Assembly (NCBI GenBank): GCA_005518205.2
Contig: RFFC02000048.1
Coordinates: 1-47,171, forward strand
Length of the DNA: 47,171 nucleotides
Direction of reading: 5' to 3'
DNA from: Hormoscilla sp. GUM202
GTDB lineage: Bacteria > Cyanobacteriota > Cyanobacteriia > Cyanobacteriales > Desertifilaceae
Made by a program: the position numbers and the translations under genes. Of this stretch, positions 27,602-35,984 are shown in pieces. The notes beneath the pieces are model-generated. The model made no database searches. It was not told where the DNA came from and saw nothing but the letters and a program-made list of their open reading frames with translations. How positions within the stretch are numbered: position 1 is the stretch's first letter; the number at the start of each line of letters is the position of its first letter.

Positions 27602-29134
27602 ATAAAGATCGCCAGAATACTAGACGATCTCGGCATCCCCTTTATCGAGGGTGGATGGCCAGGTGCTAATCCTAAGGACGTACAATTTTTCTGGGAAATA
27701 AAGTCCGAACCCCTCAAGCAATCAGAAATTGTCGCCTTCTGTTCCACTCGTCGCCCTCACAAACTGGCCGCAGAAGATGAAATGCTGCAAAAGATCCTGG
27801 CGGCCCAAACCCGCTGGGTGACAGTGTTTGGCAAATCTTGGGACTTGCATGTCACCGCCGGCTTGAAAACAAGCCTAGAGGAAAATATGGCCATGATCCG
27901 GGATACGATCGCCTACCTGCGGGTATCGGGGCGAAAGGTGCTATACGATGCGGAACATTGGTTTGATGGCTACAAGCAAAACCCAGAATATGCCCTGAAA
28001 ACCTTAGAAGTGGCCCTGGCATCCGGGGCAGACTGGTTAGTGTTGTGCGACACAAATGGGGGGACATTACCCCAGGAAATCGGCCAAATAGTCGGAGAGG
28101 TGAAGGCCAAAATCGGCAAGCAGTCCGATTTCAAACTAGGCATACACACCCACAACGACTCGGAGACAGCAGTGGCCAATGCCCTAGCAGCAGTAGGGGA
28201 AGGGGCCGAGATGGTGCAAGGGACGATCAATGGCTATGGGGAACGGTGCGGGAACGCGAATCTGATATCATTAATCCCAAATCTACAACTGAAGCTGGGT
28301 TATGATTGTATAGCCCCAGCCCAGTTAGAGCAGCTGACTCAAACAAGTCGGGAAGTCAGCGAAATAGTCAATCTGGCCCCAGACGAACATGCGCCCTATG
28401 TAGGACGATCGGCCTTTGCCCACAAAGGGGGCATTCACGTGTCTGCAGTGGAGAAAAACCCCCTCACCTACGAACATATTCAACCAGAACGGGTAGGTAA
28501 CCGCCGGCGAATAGTAATATCCGACCAAGCAGGACTCTCGAATGTCTATGCAAAAGCCCGCAGCTTTGGCATAGAATTAGAGAAAAAGGATCCCGCCTGT
28601 AGACAAATCCTGCAAAAGCTGAAAGAATTGGAGAATCAAGGTTATCAATTTGAAGCGGCAGAGGCAAGTTTTGATTTGCTGATGCGATCGGCCCTAGGGC
28701 AAAGGCAGGAGTTATTTGCCATCAAAGGGTTTCAAGTCCACTGCGACATGGTGTCAGAAATAGATGGAAAAGAAGCGCCCAAGGCCCTCGCAACAGTTAA
28801 AATAGGAGTAGAGGACGCCGAAATTATGGAATGCGCCGAAGGGAACGGTCCAGTAGCAGCCATGGATGCAGCGTTGCGGAAAGCATTGGTGAAATTATAC
28901 CCCGAGATCGGGCAATTTCATCTCACGGATTACAAAGTGAGAATACTAGATGGTTCGGCAGGGACTTGCGCCAAAACCAGAGTGCTAGTAGAATCGAGTG
29001 ACGGTCATCAACGCTGGACAACGGTAGGAGTATCCTCTAACATATTAGATGCCTCCTATCAGGCAGTAGTAGAAGGGTTAGAATATGGTCTGCTGCTGTC
29101 TGTCAAAAAAGGACCCAGTAGTTGTCAGCAGTAA
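27512..29134 (+). CDS. cimA: Citramalate synthase
   Basis: 540 residues from ATG 27512, typical length. It condenses pyruvate and acetyl-CoA to (R)-citramalate, the threonine-independent entry to isoleucine synthesis. The HMGL/DRE-TIM barrel begins at once with YDTTLRDGSQREG (metal-binding Asp, catalytic Arg); GWPGANPKD and GIHTHNDSE (metal-binding His pair) follow, then GNANLISLIPNLQLK. The C-terminal third is the LeuA-type regulatory domain (from about residue 400, ending in SYQAVVEGLEYGLLL), where isoleucine usually inhibits. The EGG.PG and GYGERCGNANL forms separate it from isopropylmalate synthase. A second copy of the start region lies 158 bases upstream. Confidence 0.95.
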   Translation: MNGDKQIWIYDTTLRDGSQREGLSLSIEDKIKIARILDDLGIPFIEGGWPGANPKDVQFFWEIKSEPLKQSEIVAFCSTRRPHKLAAEDEMLQKILAAQTRWVTVFGKSWDLHVTAGLKTSLEENMAMIRDTIAYLRVSGRKVLYDAEHWFDGYKQNPEYALKTLEVALASGADWLVLCDTNGGTLPQEIGQIVGEVKAKIGKQSDFKLGIHTHNDSETAVANALAAVGEGAEMVQGTINGYGERCGNANLISLIPNLQLKLGYDCIAPAQLEQLTQTSREVSEIVNLAPDEHAPYVGRSAFAHKGGIHVSAVEKNPLTYEHIQPERVGNRRRIVISDQAGLSNVYAKARSFGIELEKKDPACRQILQKLKELENQGYQFEAAEASFDLLMRSALGQRQELFAIKGFQVHCDMVSEIDGKEAPKALATVKIGVEDAEIMECAEGNGPVAAMDAALRKALVKLYPEIGQFHLTDYKVRILDGSAGTCAKTRVLVESSDGHQRWTTVGVSSNILDASYQAVVEGLEYGLLLSVKKGPSSCQQ

Positions 29135-29347
29135 GTAGTTAGTTGTCACTAGCAATTAGCAAAAGCCCGATGAGTTCGATTTTTCGGACCGTCTGCGGAC
29201 CGTGGGCAGTGAGAAACAGAATAAATAGGTATTTGTAGAAAGAATTCAAGAAAATAAAAAATGGTTAAAAGTGGAATGAAGCAGCAGGTTATTCATCCAA
29301 TGTTTAATCTGCAAAGAAAAGTGCGATCGCTTGTAGAATAAAACGCG

Positions 29348-29494
29348 ATGAAACCAACAGATAGCATCTGGAAAATGGCATTTATGTACGGGGAAGAGTG
29401 GTCCTACTGGAAAAAGGAACTGCTTGCATATGACTTCACAATGCAAGATCCAGTAAGCGAACTGCTAGCGATAGAAGCATGGGATGATGATTAA
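29348..29494 (+). CDS. Small hypothetical protein, 48 residues
   Basis: ATG 29348 to TAA 29492-29494: MKPTDSIWKMAFMYGEEWSY and an acidic C-terminus ending EAWDDD. Well-balanced amino acid content, but no clear ribosome site and no family recognised. It lies between cimA and a convergent kinase gene. Confidence 0.35.
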   Translation: MKPTDSIWKMAFMYGEEWSYWKKELLAYDFTMQDPVSELLAIEAWDDD

Positions 29495-29536
29495 AAAGTT
29501 AGTGGTTAATTGTTAGTTGTCCTTGGCAATTAACAA

Positions 29537-30802
29537 TTAACAATTAGCCAAAGCATGCTTGAGTTCGGCGGCAGTTTGAAAGCGATCGCGAGGTTTGGGA
29601 GCGGTAACTTTTTCAATCACAGAACGCAATTGAGGAGTAATAGTGGGATGCTTCTCTGGGAGATGGAAGCGGTAAGGGTGATTTTTCTGTGGCCTGCGAT
29701 AATACTTATGAGGACTATCGCTAGTCAGGAGAAAAATCAAAGTAGGCCCGATCGCATAGAGGTCAGATTGGATCACGGGTAACCCGAGATTTTGTTCTCG
29801 GGGACTATAGTCCTGAGCGCCAATGCGAGTACCTTGAGGAGTACCAATTTTCTTAACAGCGCCAAAATCAATCAGAAAAATGCGATTATCCAGGCGGCGG
29901 AGCAAGAGATTTCCCGGTTTAATATCCCGGTGCAGAATAGGAGGATCCTGGCTGTGGAGATAGGATAAGATATCACAAGTCTGGATCGTCCAATCAACAG
30001 CCTGTTCCAGAGTACATGGACCCTGGTGGAACACCCGTTTTTCTAAATCCTGACCGTGGATCAACTCCATTGCTAAGTACTTCTTATCACGATCGATAAA
30101 GGAGTCAAAAAACTGGGGAATGCCTGGATGGTCGAGTTTTTTCAGCGTATCGGCCTCCCGAGTAAAAAGTTCTCTGGCCTTCTCAATTTGGGCCATATCG
30201 GCGTTCATTTCCTTGAGCACGAACAGGGAGGTAGGGCGAGTGCGGTTCCCGGAGCGATGCTGCTGCGCAGCCGCTACGCGATCGGGATACCAGGCCAGAT
30301 AGGTAGTGCCCATACCACCGCGACCCAAAGTCCGCAACACTTGATACTGGCGGATAACTTGTTCCACCTTCAGGGGTTGACCGCAGTGGATGCAGAAGAG
30401 ATTATCAGGTAAATTGCCCGCGTGGTCGCAAGCAGAGGAAATCGAAGCAGGCGCATCCTCTCCGCATGCGGAGAGGAGAGCAGTCGGGACTGATGATGAG
30501 GCTTGGAACTTCAGCACTGGTCCTCCCTGGGCTAACTGAATCAAAGCCCCATCAAATACCATAGCTTCCTGGACGCCGACACCGTTAAGAAAAGTCCCAT
30601 TAGTGCCCTGATTAAACAGTTGCCAGGTAATTACCTCAGCATCGGCTATTTGTCGCAATTCCAGATGGTACCGGGAAACCAGATTGTCGGTCAAAACAAT
30701 GTCATTATCCGGCGATCGACCAATCTTGACGATCGTTTCGCTGGGGAAGCTCCACCGTTGCAACTCACTCTGTTGTTCGTTGAGAAGAATCAGTGCGATC
30801 AT
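29537..30802 (-). CDS. Ser/Thr protein kinase with N-terminal FHA domain and zinc ribbon
   Basis: 421 residues. An FHA domain (about 1-95; KIGRSPDNDIVL, SRYHLEL, GTNGTFLNG) binds phosphothreonine, a short zinc-ribbon-like CxxC (FCIHCGQPL) follows, and a Hanks-type kinase fills about 150-420: GRGGMGTTY loop, VLKEM lysine, HRDIKPGNLL catalytic loop and IDFGAVKK. No membrane segment is seen, so it is a soluble kinase. Between the Gly loop and the Lys strand, about 15 residues (DRVAAAQQHRSGNRT) are coded by palindromic repeat DNA inserted in frame. A 22-bp perfect palindrome (30456-30477) lies in the linker. It lies 82 bases downstream of a PP2C phosphatase gene, a likely partner. Confidence 0.92.
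   Translation of the reverse strand: MIALILLNEQQSELQRWSFPSETIVKIGRSPDNDIVLTDNLVSRYHLELRQIADAEVITWQLFNQGTNGTFLNGVGVQEAMVFDGALIQLAQGGPVLKFQASSSVPTALLSACGEDAPASISSACDHAGNLPDNLFCIHCGQPLKVEQVIRQYQVLRTLGRGGMGTTYLAWYPDRVAAAQQHRSGNRTRPTSLFVLKEMNADMAQIEKARELFTREADTLKKLDHPGIPQFFDSFIDRDKKYLAMELIHGQDLEKRVFHQGPCTLEQAVDWTIQTCDILSYLHSQDPPILHRDIKPGNLLLRRLDNRIFLIDFGAVKKIGTPQGTRIGAQDYSPREQNLGLPVIQSDLYAIGPTLIFLLTSDSPHKYYRRPQKNHPYRFHLPEKHPTITPQLRSVIEKVTAPKPRDRFQTAAELKHALANC
30456..30477. repeat. 22-bp perfect palindrome inside the FHA kinase gene
   Basis: TCCTCTCCGCATGCGGAGAGGA, in the linker between FHA domain and zinc ribbon; reading frame is preserved. Confidence 0.75.
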
Positions 30803-30884
30803 GCGTTTTGTGAACTAAATAGTAAGATCTTATCCGTGGAAAATTGAGCATTACCAATTGCCAATTGACAACTAACAACGCAAG

Positions 30885-32921
30885 TTACTCCCGGAAAGAA
30901 CCAAGGTTTGGTCGTACCTTAGCCCGGATCAGGACAGTTGTAATGTTATCATGTCCGTTATACTCGTTAGCAAGGTCAATTAAATCATTCACCCCACGCT
31001 CCAGACTAGCGCGAGAACCGATCAATGGTTCCAGGTGAGTGTTAGCATATTGTTCGACCAGGTCATTATCGGTTAAACCATCAGAACTCAAAATTAGGAG
31101 CAGATCTTCATTGATGTCAAGAAACTGGATATCAGGTTTAATGAAATCGGAATTCCTGGGTCCGAGGGCTTGAGTAAGTTGATAAGCGTCGGGGCGGGAA
31201 TAGGCGATTTCCGGAGCAACACCCCGTTGAATTTCCCGTTGAGCCACATCGTGATCGCGGGTAACTTGGCTCAGACCTTGCTTGCGGGTAAACTTATAGA
31301 GGCGGCTGTCGCCCACATGGCTAACAGCGACATTTGTATCTTGAATCAAAACCAAGACCAGGGTTGTGCCCATCCGTCCGCTACCAGTGCGACCCTGCTG
31401 CTGGTTGAGGTCGTAGATCGCTTGATTTGCCTCTAGGACTGCCTCGCGGAGGAGATCGACTGTTGGCAGTTGAGCCTGCATTTCTGGTGGTTGGATCCAA
31501 TGGGCCTGAAAGTAATTTCTCAGGGTATCAACGGCCAGAGCGCTAGCCACCTCACCACCTGCATGTCCGCCCATGCCATCGCAGAGAATATAGAGGCCCA
31601 TCGCATGGATAGTGCGACCCATCTTGGTTTCAAATCGCTCTATTTGCGTATGGATGCAAAAAGCGTCCTCATTACGCTCCCGTTGGCGACCGGTATCAGT
31701 TAAACCAGCATCTTCCAGGCTGAACAACTGCATCGGCAGCACCACTGTGGGCATGTCATCCATTGCCTGAGAAGTTGTCTGAGGCTGAGGGTTTGTTTGT
31801 AGCCGGGTAGGGGCAGAGGGCATCCTTGGCGGTTGGGTGTCTAGGTCGCTGTCGGAGTCCCATCCTGTATTAGAAAAGGGTGGGTCTTCATCCATCTCGT
31901 CATCCGAGGCGATCGCCCTGAGACGAGAGCGCAGTTGTTCGGTCGTGTCAATTTTACCAGACGCCAGTTGTTCTGTGAGGATCGGCAAAGTACCATCCTG
32001 AGTTTCTTGGGATTGCTCGAATAACTTTTCCCACAACTTCCCCAAATCCGGCAAAGTAATCTGGGAATTTTCCGGTTCCCAATAGATGCGTTTGAAGCCG
32101 AGAACAAGATCGTCATCTAGAACCAAATTTGACAACACTAGCAGGCTTTGGCGAGAAGCAAATGCATCTAGGATCTCCCACAATTCTACCAGACTATCGA
32201 GCACGAACAACATTCGATCTAGGGGCAGAGGTTCATCACCCCACCAGTCAGCAAGCAGCTGCCAATCCGAGCGGTCTTCTAGCAGGACTACCTCCTGTGA
32301 GTCCGATATCCAGGCATCGTATATTTTTGGCAAGACCCCCTCATATAAATGAGACTGCAACTGCCAATAGATCTGAGCCATTTTGGGAATTCCCGCATCT
32401 AAGGGAATAGAATCTTCTTCAGACGACTGCCTCTCCAAGGCTGATAAAAGTGATATCTGGAGAGGCTGTCGGTCTAAGACCATTGCTTCGGACTCAGTTG
32501 CGCTCTCATCGGTTACTCTCAAGGGAGATATTAATTGGTAGCGATGCTGCGGATCTAAATAATCATCATCTTCTTCTGCAGGTCGGGTGGTAGGAGCGGG
32601 ATCTTCATCCCCCGTGACGGAAGGGTTTTCTACCGTTCCGGAAAAATCGGACTCTGGGGAAATATTGGTTAAATGGTTGCTATTTGATGGGGCGGTGTCC
32701 TCCCTTTTCTGCTCTTCCCGCTCCCCAGGAACAAGCTGCGCTGCAACGATCGCCCACCGCACTGTACCAGTCACGGCATTGCAGTTGTGGCAGTTAACGG
32801 TATCAAATGGCACGACCGTACCGCACTCATGACATTTTTTCTCAATCAAGGAAGTGCCACAACGAGAACAGAACTTATTACTCTCTGGGTTAGAGAACTC
32901 ACATTGGGGACAAATTAGCAT
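30885..32921 (-). CDS. PP2C-type Ser/Thr protein phosphatase with zinc-ribbon N-terminus
   Basis: 678 residues from ATG 32921 (MLICPQCEF); a TTG start 24 bases upstream is possible. Residues 1-50 hold two zinc-ribbon pairs (CPQCEFSN...FCSRCG, CHECG...CHNC). An acidic, poorly ordered region and a kinase-remnant-like middle domain (DRSDWQLLADWWGDEPLPL) follow. The PP2C domain starts near residue 415: TGRQRERNEDAF, YILCDGMGGHAGGEVAS (metal Asp), SHVGDSRLY, and SSDGLTDND near the end. It removes phosphate from Ser/Thr and should oppose the FHA kinase 82 bases downstream, probably in one operon. Confidence 0.92.
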   Translation of the reverse strand: MLICPQCEFSNPESNKFCSRCGTSLIEKKCHECGTVVPFDTVNCHNCNAVTGTVRWAIVAAQLVPGEREEQKREDTAPSNSNHLTNISPESDFSGTVENPSVTGDEDPAPTTRPAEEDDDYLDPQHRYQLISPLRVTDESATESEAMVLDRQPLQISLLSALERQSSEEDSIPLDAGIPKMAQIYWQLQSHLYEGVLPKIYDAWISDSQEVVLLEDRSDWQLLADWWGDEPLPLDRMLFVLDSLVELWEILDAFASRQSLLVLSNLVLDDDLVLGFKRIYWEPENSQITLPDLGKLWEKLFEQSQETQDGTLPILTEQLASGKIDTTEQLRSRLRAIASDDEMDEDPPFSNTGWDSDSDLDTQPPRMPSAPTRLQTNPQPQTTSQAMDDMPTVVLPMQLFSLEDAGLTDTGRQRERNEDAFCIHTQIERFETKMGRTIHAMGLYILCDGMGGHAGGEVASALAVDTLRNYFQAHWIQPPEMQAQLPTVDLLREAVLEANQAIYDLNQQQGRTGSGRMGTTLVLVLIQDTNVAVSHVGDSRLYKFTRKQGLSQVTRDHDVAQREIQRGVAPEIAYSRPDAYQLTQALGPRNSDFIKPDIQFLDINEDLLLILSSDGLTDNDLVEQYANTHLEPLIGSRASLERGVNDLIDLANEYNGHDNITTVLIRAKVRPNLGSFRE

Positions 32922-33301
32922 GGTGGGACTTGGCTCTTTGGTCAATTATCAATTATCTGTTATCCGTTATCTTTACCAGTTACCAGTTATCTGTTATCTG
33001 TTGTCACTGGTTAAGCTGTCGCGCTTCTGTAATATCGTAATACAGACTGAAACCCCAAAGTAGCGGAAGATCGGAGGATTTGAAAATCACTACGAACTAC
33101 GAACTACGAACTACTCAGTTATGGTACTGGTCGCCGAGGGGTTGTTCTGTCAGACCTTACTTGGTTTTAGCATTATCGGCAACAGAAGTGTCGCACTCTG
33201 CACCTTGACAATTACGAGGAAATCTGGCATGATTACCATTATCTAGGATATCTGTCAAGGCAAATGACCGGTAAGGGGGGAATGCCATCTCAATTTACAA
33301 T
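32922..33301. other. Gene-free stretch with short tandem repeats
   Basis: Contains heptamer runs (ACTACGA repeated three times near 33090-33115), TTATCTG-type repeats near 32945-33000 and octamer runs (ACAATTT) at about 33295-33320. These short tandem repeats are common in filamentous cyanobacteria. No gene seen. Confidence 0.6.
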
Positions 33302-33763
33302 TTACAATTTACAATTTGCAATTAGGGAATCATTAAAGAATAGGCGATCGCGTCCGGAGGCTTTGGCCTGATAGAGAGCGCGATCGGCTGCGGCAATGAG
33401 CATGGGGGGCTCGGTATCGGAAGTAGGCTTGATGGTGGCAACGCCCAAACTCAAGGTAACATACTGGCTGACGGGAGAAGAGCGATGGGCGATCGCGCAA
33501 TTTCTGACCTGAGAGCGAATCACTTGGGCGACATGAATAGCACCAGTGGGATCGGTGCAGGGTCCGATGAGGGCAAATTCTTCGCCGCCGTAACGAGCAA
33601 CCAAATCAGCTGCACGCTCCGGGCCCCCTCCGCTGCGAGGCAGTTTGCAGGGCACGGGCAACCTGTTGCAAACAGGCGTCACCAGCTTGATGGCCATAGG
33701 TATCGTTGTAGAGTTTGAAATGATTGCGCAGCGCGCACGCTACGCGATTGCGCTGCGCGCTCA
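33302..33763 (-). pseudogene. GGDEF (diguanylate cyclase) remnant cut by palindromic repeats
   Basis: The minus strand codes the C-terminal two thirds of a GGDEF domain: [20 protein letters not shown] in one frame and ARYGGEEFALI (active-site GGEEF), VTLSLGVAT and ADRALYQAK in another. At 33613-33640 a CAGCGGAGGGGGCCCGGAGCG element is inserted and shifts the frame. Upstream, at about 33723-33762, a GCGCAGCGC..GCGTAGCG palindromic repeat replaces the N-terminus. The catalytic motif is intact but the protein cannot be made whole. Confidence 0.8.
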
Positions 33764-33819
33764 TTATCCTTGCTCTCTTTTCCCTCGCTAGCCTAGCGCG
33801 ATCGCTGTCAGGAGGGATG

Positions 33820-34896
33820 TCACCAATACGCCTGATATTCCTCTGATAACAATGCTTCCCACCAATCCCGATGGGTCAAATACCATTCTACTGTATGACG
33901 CAATCCCTCTTCTATAGTCACTGTAGGCGTCCAGGACAATTCTGTTTTAATCTTGGTCGCGTCAATGGCATAACGGCGATCGTGTCCCGGCCTATCCTTG
34001 ACAAAGGTAATTAATTTACTGCAAGGACGCACGGGCAGATCCGGTGCTAATTCATCCAAGATCTGACATAGCATTTGCACCAGGGAGATATTTTTCACCT
34101 CATTATTGCCACCGATATTGTAGGTTTCCCCTGGTTTCCCTTTGTGGATCGCCACATCTAAAGCACTACAGTGATCCTCCACATACAACCAATCTCTCAC
34201 ATTTTGTCCATCTCCGTAAACGGGGAGTTGCTTGCCTATTAAGGCGTTTCTGCACATCAGGGGAATCAGCTTTTCGGGAAATTGATACGCACCGTAATTG
34301 TTAGAACAATTTGTGATCGTATTAGGTAAACCGTAGGTGTGGTGATAGGATCGCACTAGGTGGTCGCTGCCAGCTTTAGAAGCAGAATAGGGACTATTCG
34401 GCGCGTAAGGCGTGGTTTCTGTAAAGGGCGGATCCTCGGGACCGAGAGAACCGTAGACTTCATCGGTGGAAACATGCAGGAATGTTCCTCTCCCCTCTAG
34501 GGTGGGAAAATGGTGGCGAAATGCTTCTAGTAATGTAAAGGTGCCGACTACGTTGGTTTGAATGAAGGCCCCTGGCCCTAAAATTGAGCGATCTACGTGG
34601 GTATGGGCTGCAAAATGGGCAATAGTATCGATATTTTCTGCCGACAGCAGGCTATCCACTAAGGCCCGATCGCCTATATCCCCCTGGACGAAGCGAAAAT
34701 TCTCGACCCTTGACAAATCAGCTAGATTTTGTATATTACCAGCATAGGTGAGGGCATCTAAGACCACTACCCGGTCTGACCTATAGCGATCGCACCAATA
34801 ATGGACAAAATTGGAGCCAATAAATCCTGCGCCTCCCGTTACCAATAGCCGACGAGGTTCTCTTAATCCCACCTTTTTCTCCCGAACATCAATCAA
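33820..34896 (-). CDS. rfbB: dTDP-glucose 4,6-dehydratase
   Basis: 358 residues. It converts dTDP-glucose to dTDP-4-keto-6-deoxyglucose, the branch point to rhamnose and other deoxysugars of surface polysaccharides. Seen: NAD-binding [20 protein letters not shown], the YSASKAGSD catalytic Tyr-Lys pair, [14 protein letters not shown] and DWLYVEDHC. The apparent start is TTG 34896, which overlaps the last 8 bases of the upstream kinase gene and suggests translational coupling; a GTG nine codons downstream is an alternative. The next genes of the rhamnose pathway are not in the window. Confidence 0.95.
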   Translation of the reverse strand: MIDVREKKVGLREPRRLLVTGGAGFIGSNFVHYWCDRYRSDRVVVLDALTYAGNIQNLADLSRVENFRFVQGDIGDRALVDSLLSAENIDTIAHFAAHTHVDRSILGPGAFIQTNVVGTFTLLEAFRHHFPTLEGRGTFLHVSTDEVYGSLGPEDPPFTETTPYAPNSPYSASKAGSDHLVRSYHHTYGLPNTITNCSNNYGAYQFPEKLIPLMCRNALIGKQLPVYGDGQNVRDWLYVEDHCSALDVAIHKGKPGETYNIGGNNEVKNISLVQMLCQILDELAPDLPVRPCSKLITFVKDRPGHDRRYAIDATKIKTELSWTPTVTIEEGLRHTVEWYLTHRDWWEALLSEEYQAYW

Positions 34897-35932
34897 TAGT
34901 AGCTTCTTCTAAAATGAGCTGTAAAGCTGCCTGCATTTTTGCAGGCGTAGTCGTCGCCGTACCAAAGTCACGGACTACTATACTCGCTGCCAAATTTCCC
35001 AACACCGCTGCTTCCCAAAAGGATGCCCCTGCTATCAATGCTAATGTCAGGGCCGCTACCACCGTATCTCCCGCACCCGTTACGTCAAATACTTCCGTGC
35101 GGTTGAATGCCGGAATGTCCCATTGGCTTTGGACATCACTCCTTTCAAACAGGGTCATCCCTTGTTCACCGCGAGTAATTAACATTTGCTGTGCTTGAGT
35201 TAAGAAGAGCAAATCTTGACCAGCTTGAGATAAATCTTGCTCAGTGGCGATCGCATATCCGACAGCTTGTTCTGCTTCGGGCAAATTGGGAGTAAACAAA
35301 CTGGCCCCAGCATAGCGCCTTAAATTCTTCTGGGTATCGACGATCGCCCGCTGGTGGGACAAAGCTGCTTCGATCGCTGGCGCAGTCAGCACCCCATCAC
35401 CATAATCAGAACAGACTACCGCATCAACATTATCCAGTTCGGAACGGATATACTCAGCTAACTGCAATTGTACCTCCAACTCAGGCAACCGATCGGACTT
35501 GCGATCGACCCGCACAATCTGCTGATTTACAGACTGACGGGCATGACCAGAAATGCGGGTTTTCGTCACCGTGGGGCGAGTTGCATCCACCAAAACGCCC
35601 TGATTATCAATTCCGGCAGCCTCAAAGATGCCGCACAGCGCTTTTCCCTGGTCATCCTTCCCCACCAGTCCCACTGCCTTCACCTGGGCGCCCAACTTAG
35701 CTAAATTGTAAACCGCATTTGCCCCACCGCCAGGGATTTGCAGCGTCGTTTCATGGCGCAAAATCAATACAGGTGCTTCCCGAGAAATTCGTTCTACCTG
35801 ACCTGTGAGAAATTCATCCAGAGTCAAATCTCCCACCACGAGGACTCGTCCCTGGTGAAAGCGGTCTATCAGGCCCAATAAACGATCGGCTTGAGAATGT
35901 AGCCTCCTCACAAAATCAGCATCAAGATTCAT
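34889..35932 (-). CDS. rfaE1: PfkB-family sugar kinase (RfaE1/HldE kinase-like)
   Basis: 347 residues. PfkB family: VLVVGDLTLDEF at the N-terminus (VxGDxxxD as in heptose-7-phosphate kinases), PGGGANAVYNLAKLG, VVCSDYGDGVLT, FTPNLPEAEQ and the C-terminal DVTGAGDTVVAALTLAL with the catalytic Asp. The layout fits D-glycero-beta-D-manno-heptose-7-phosphate kinase (first half of HldE), without the adenylyltransferase domain. In cyanobacteria the true substrate of such proteins is often unproven. It overlaps rfbB by 8 bases in an operon for sugar nucleotide or envelope synthesis. Confidence 0.85.
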   Translation of the reverse strand: MNLDADFVRRLHSQADRLLGLIDRFHQGRVLVVGDLTLDEFLTGQVERISREAPVLILRHETTLQIPGGGANAVYNLAKLGAQVKAVGLVGKDDQGKALCGIFEAAGIDNQGVLVDATRPTVTKTRISGHARQSVNQQIVRVDRKSDRLPELEVQLQLAEYIRSELDNVDAVVCSDYGDGVLTAPAIEAALSHQRAIVDTQKNLRRYAGASLFTPNLPEAEQAVGYAIATEQDLSQAGQDLLFLTQAQQMLITRGEQGMTLFERSDVQSQWDIPAFNRTEVFDVTGAGDTVVAALTLALIAGASFWEAAVLGNLAASIVVRDFGTATTTPAKMQAALQLILEEATID

Positions 35933-35984
35933 TTGTCATTTGTCCATATCGTCGGGCGGGCGGATCGCCTGCCCGGGGGCGTTT

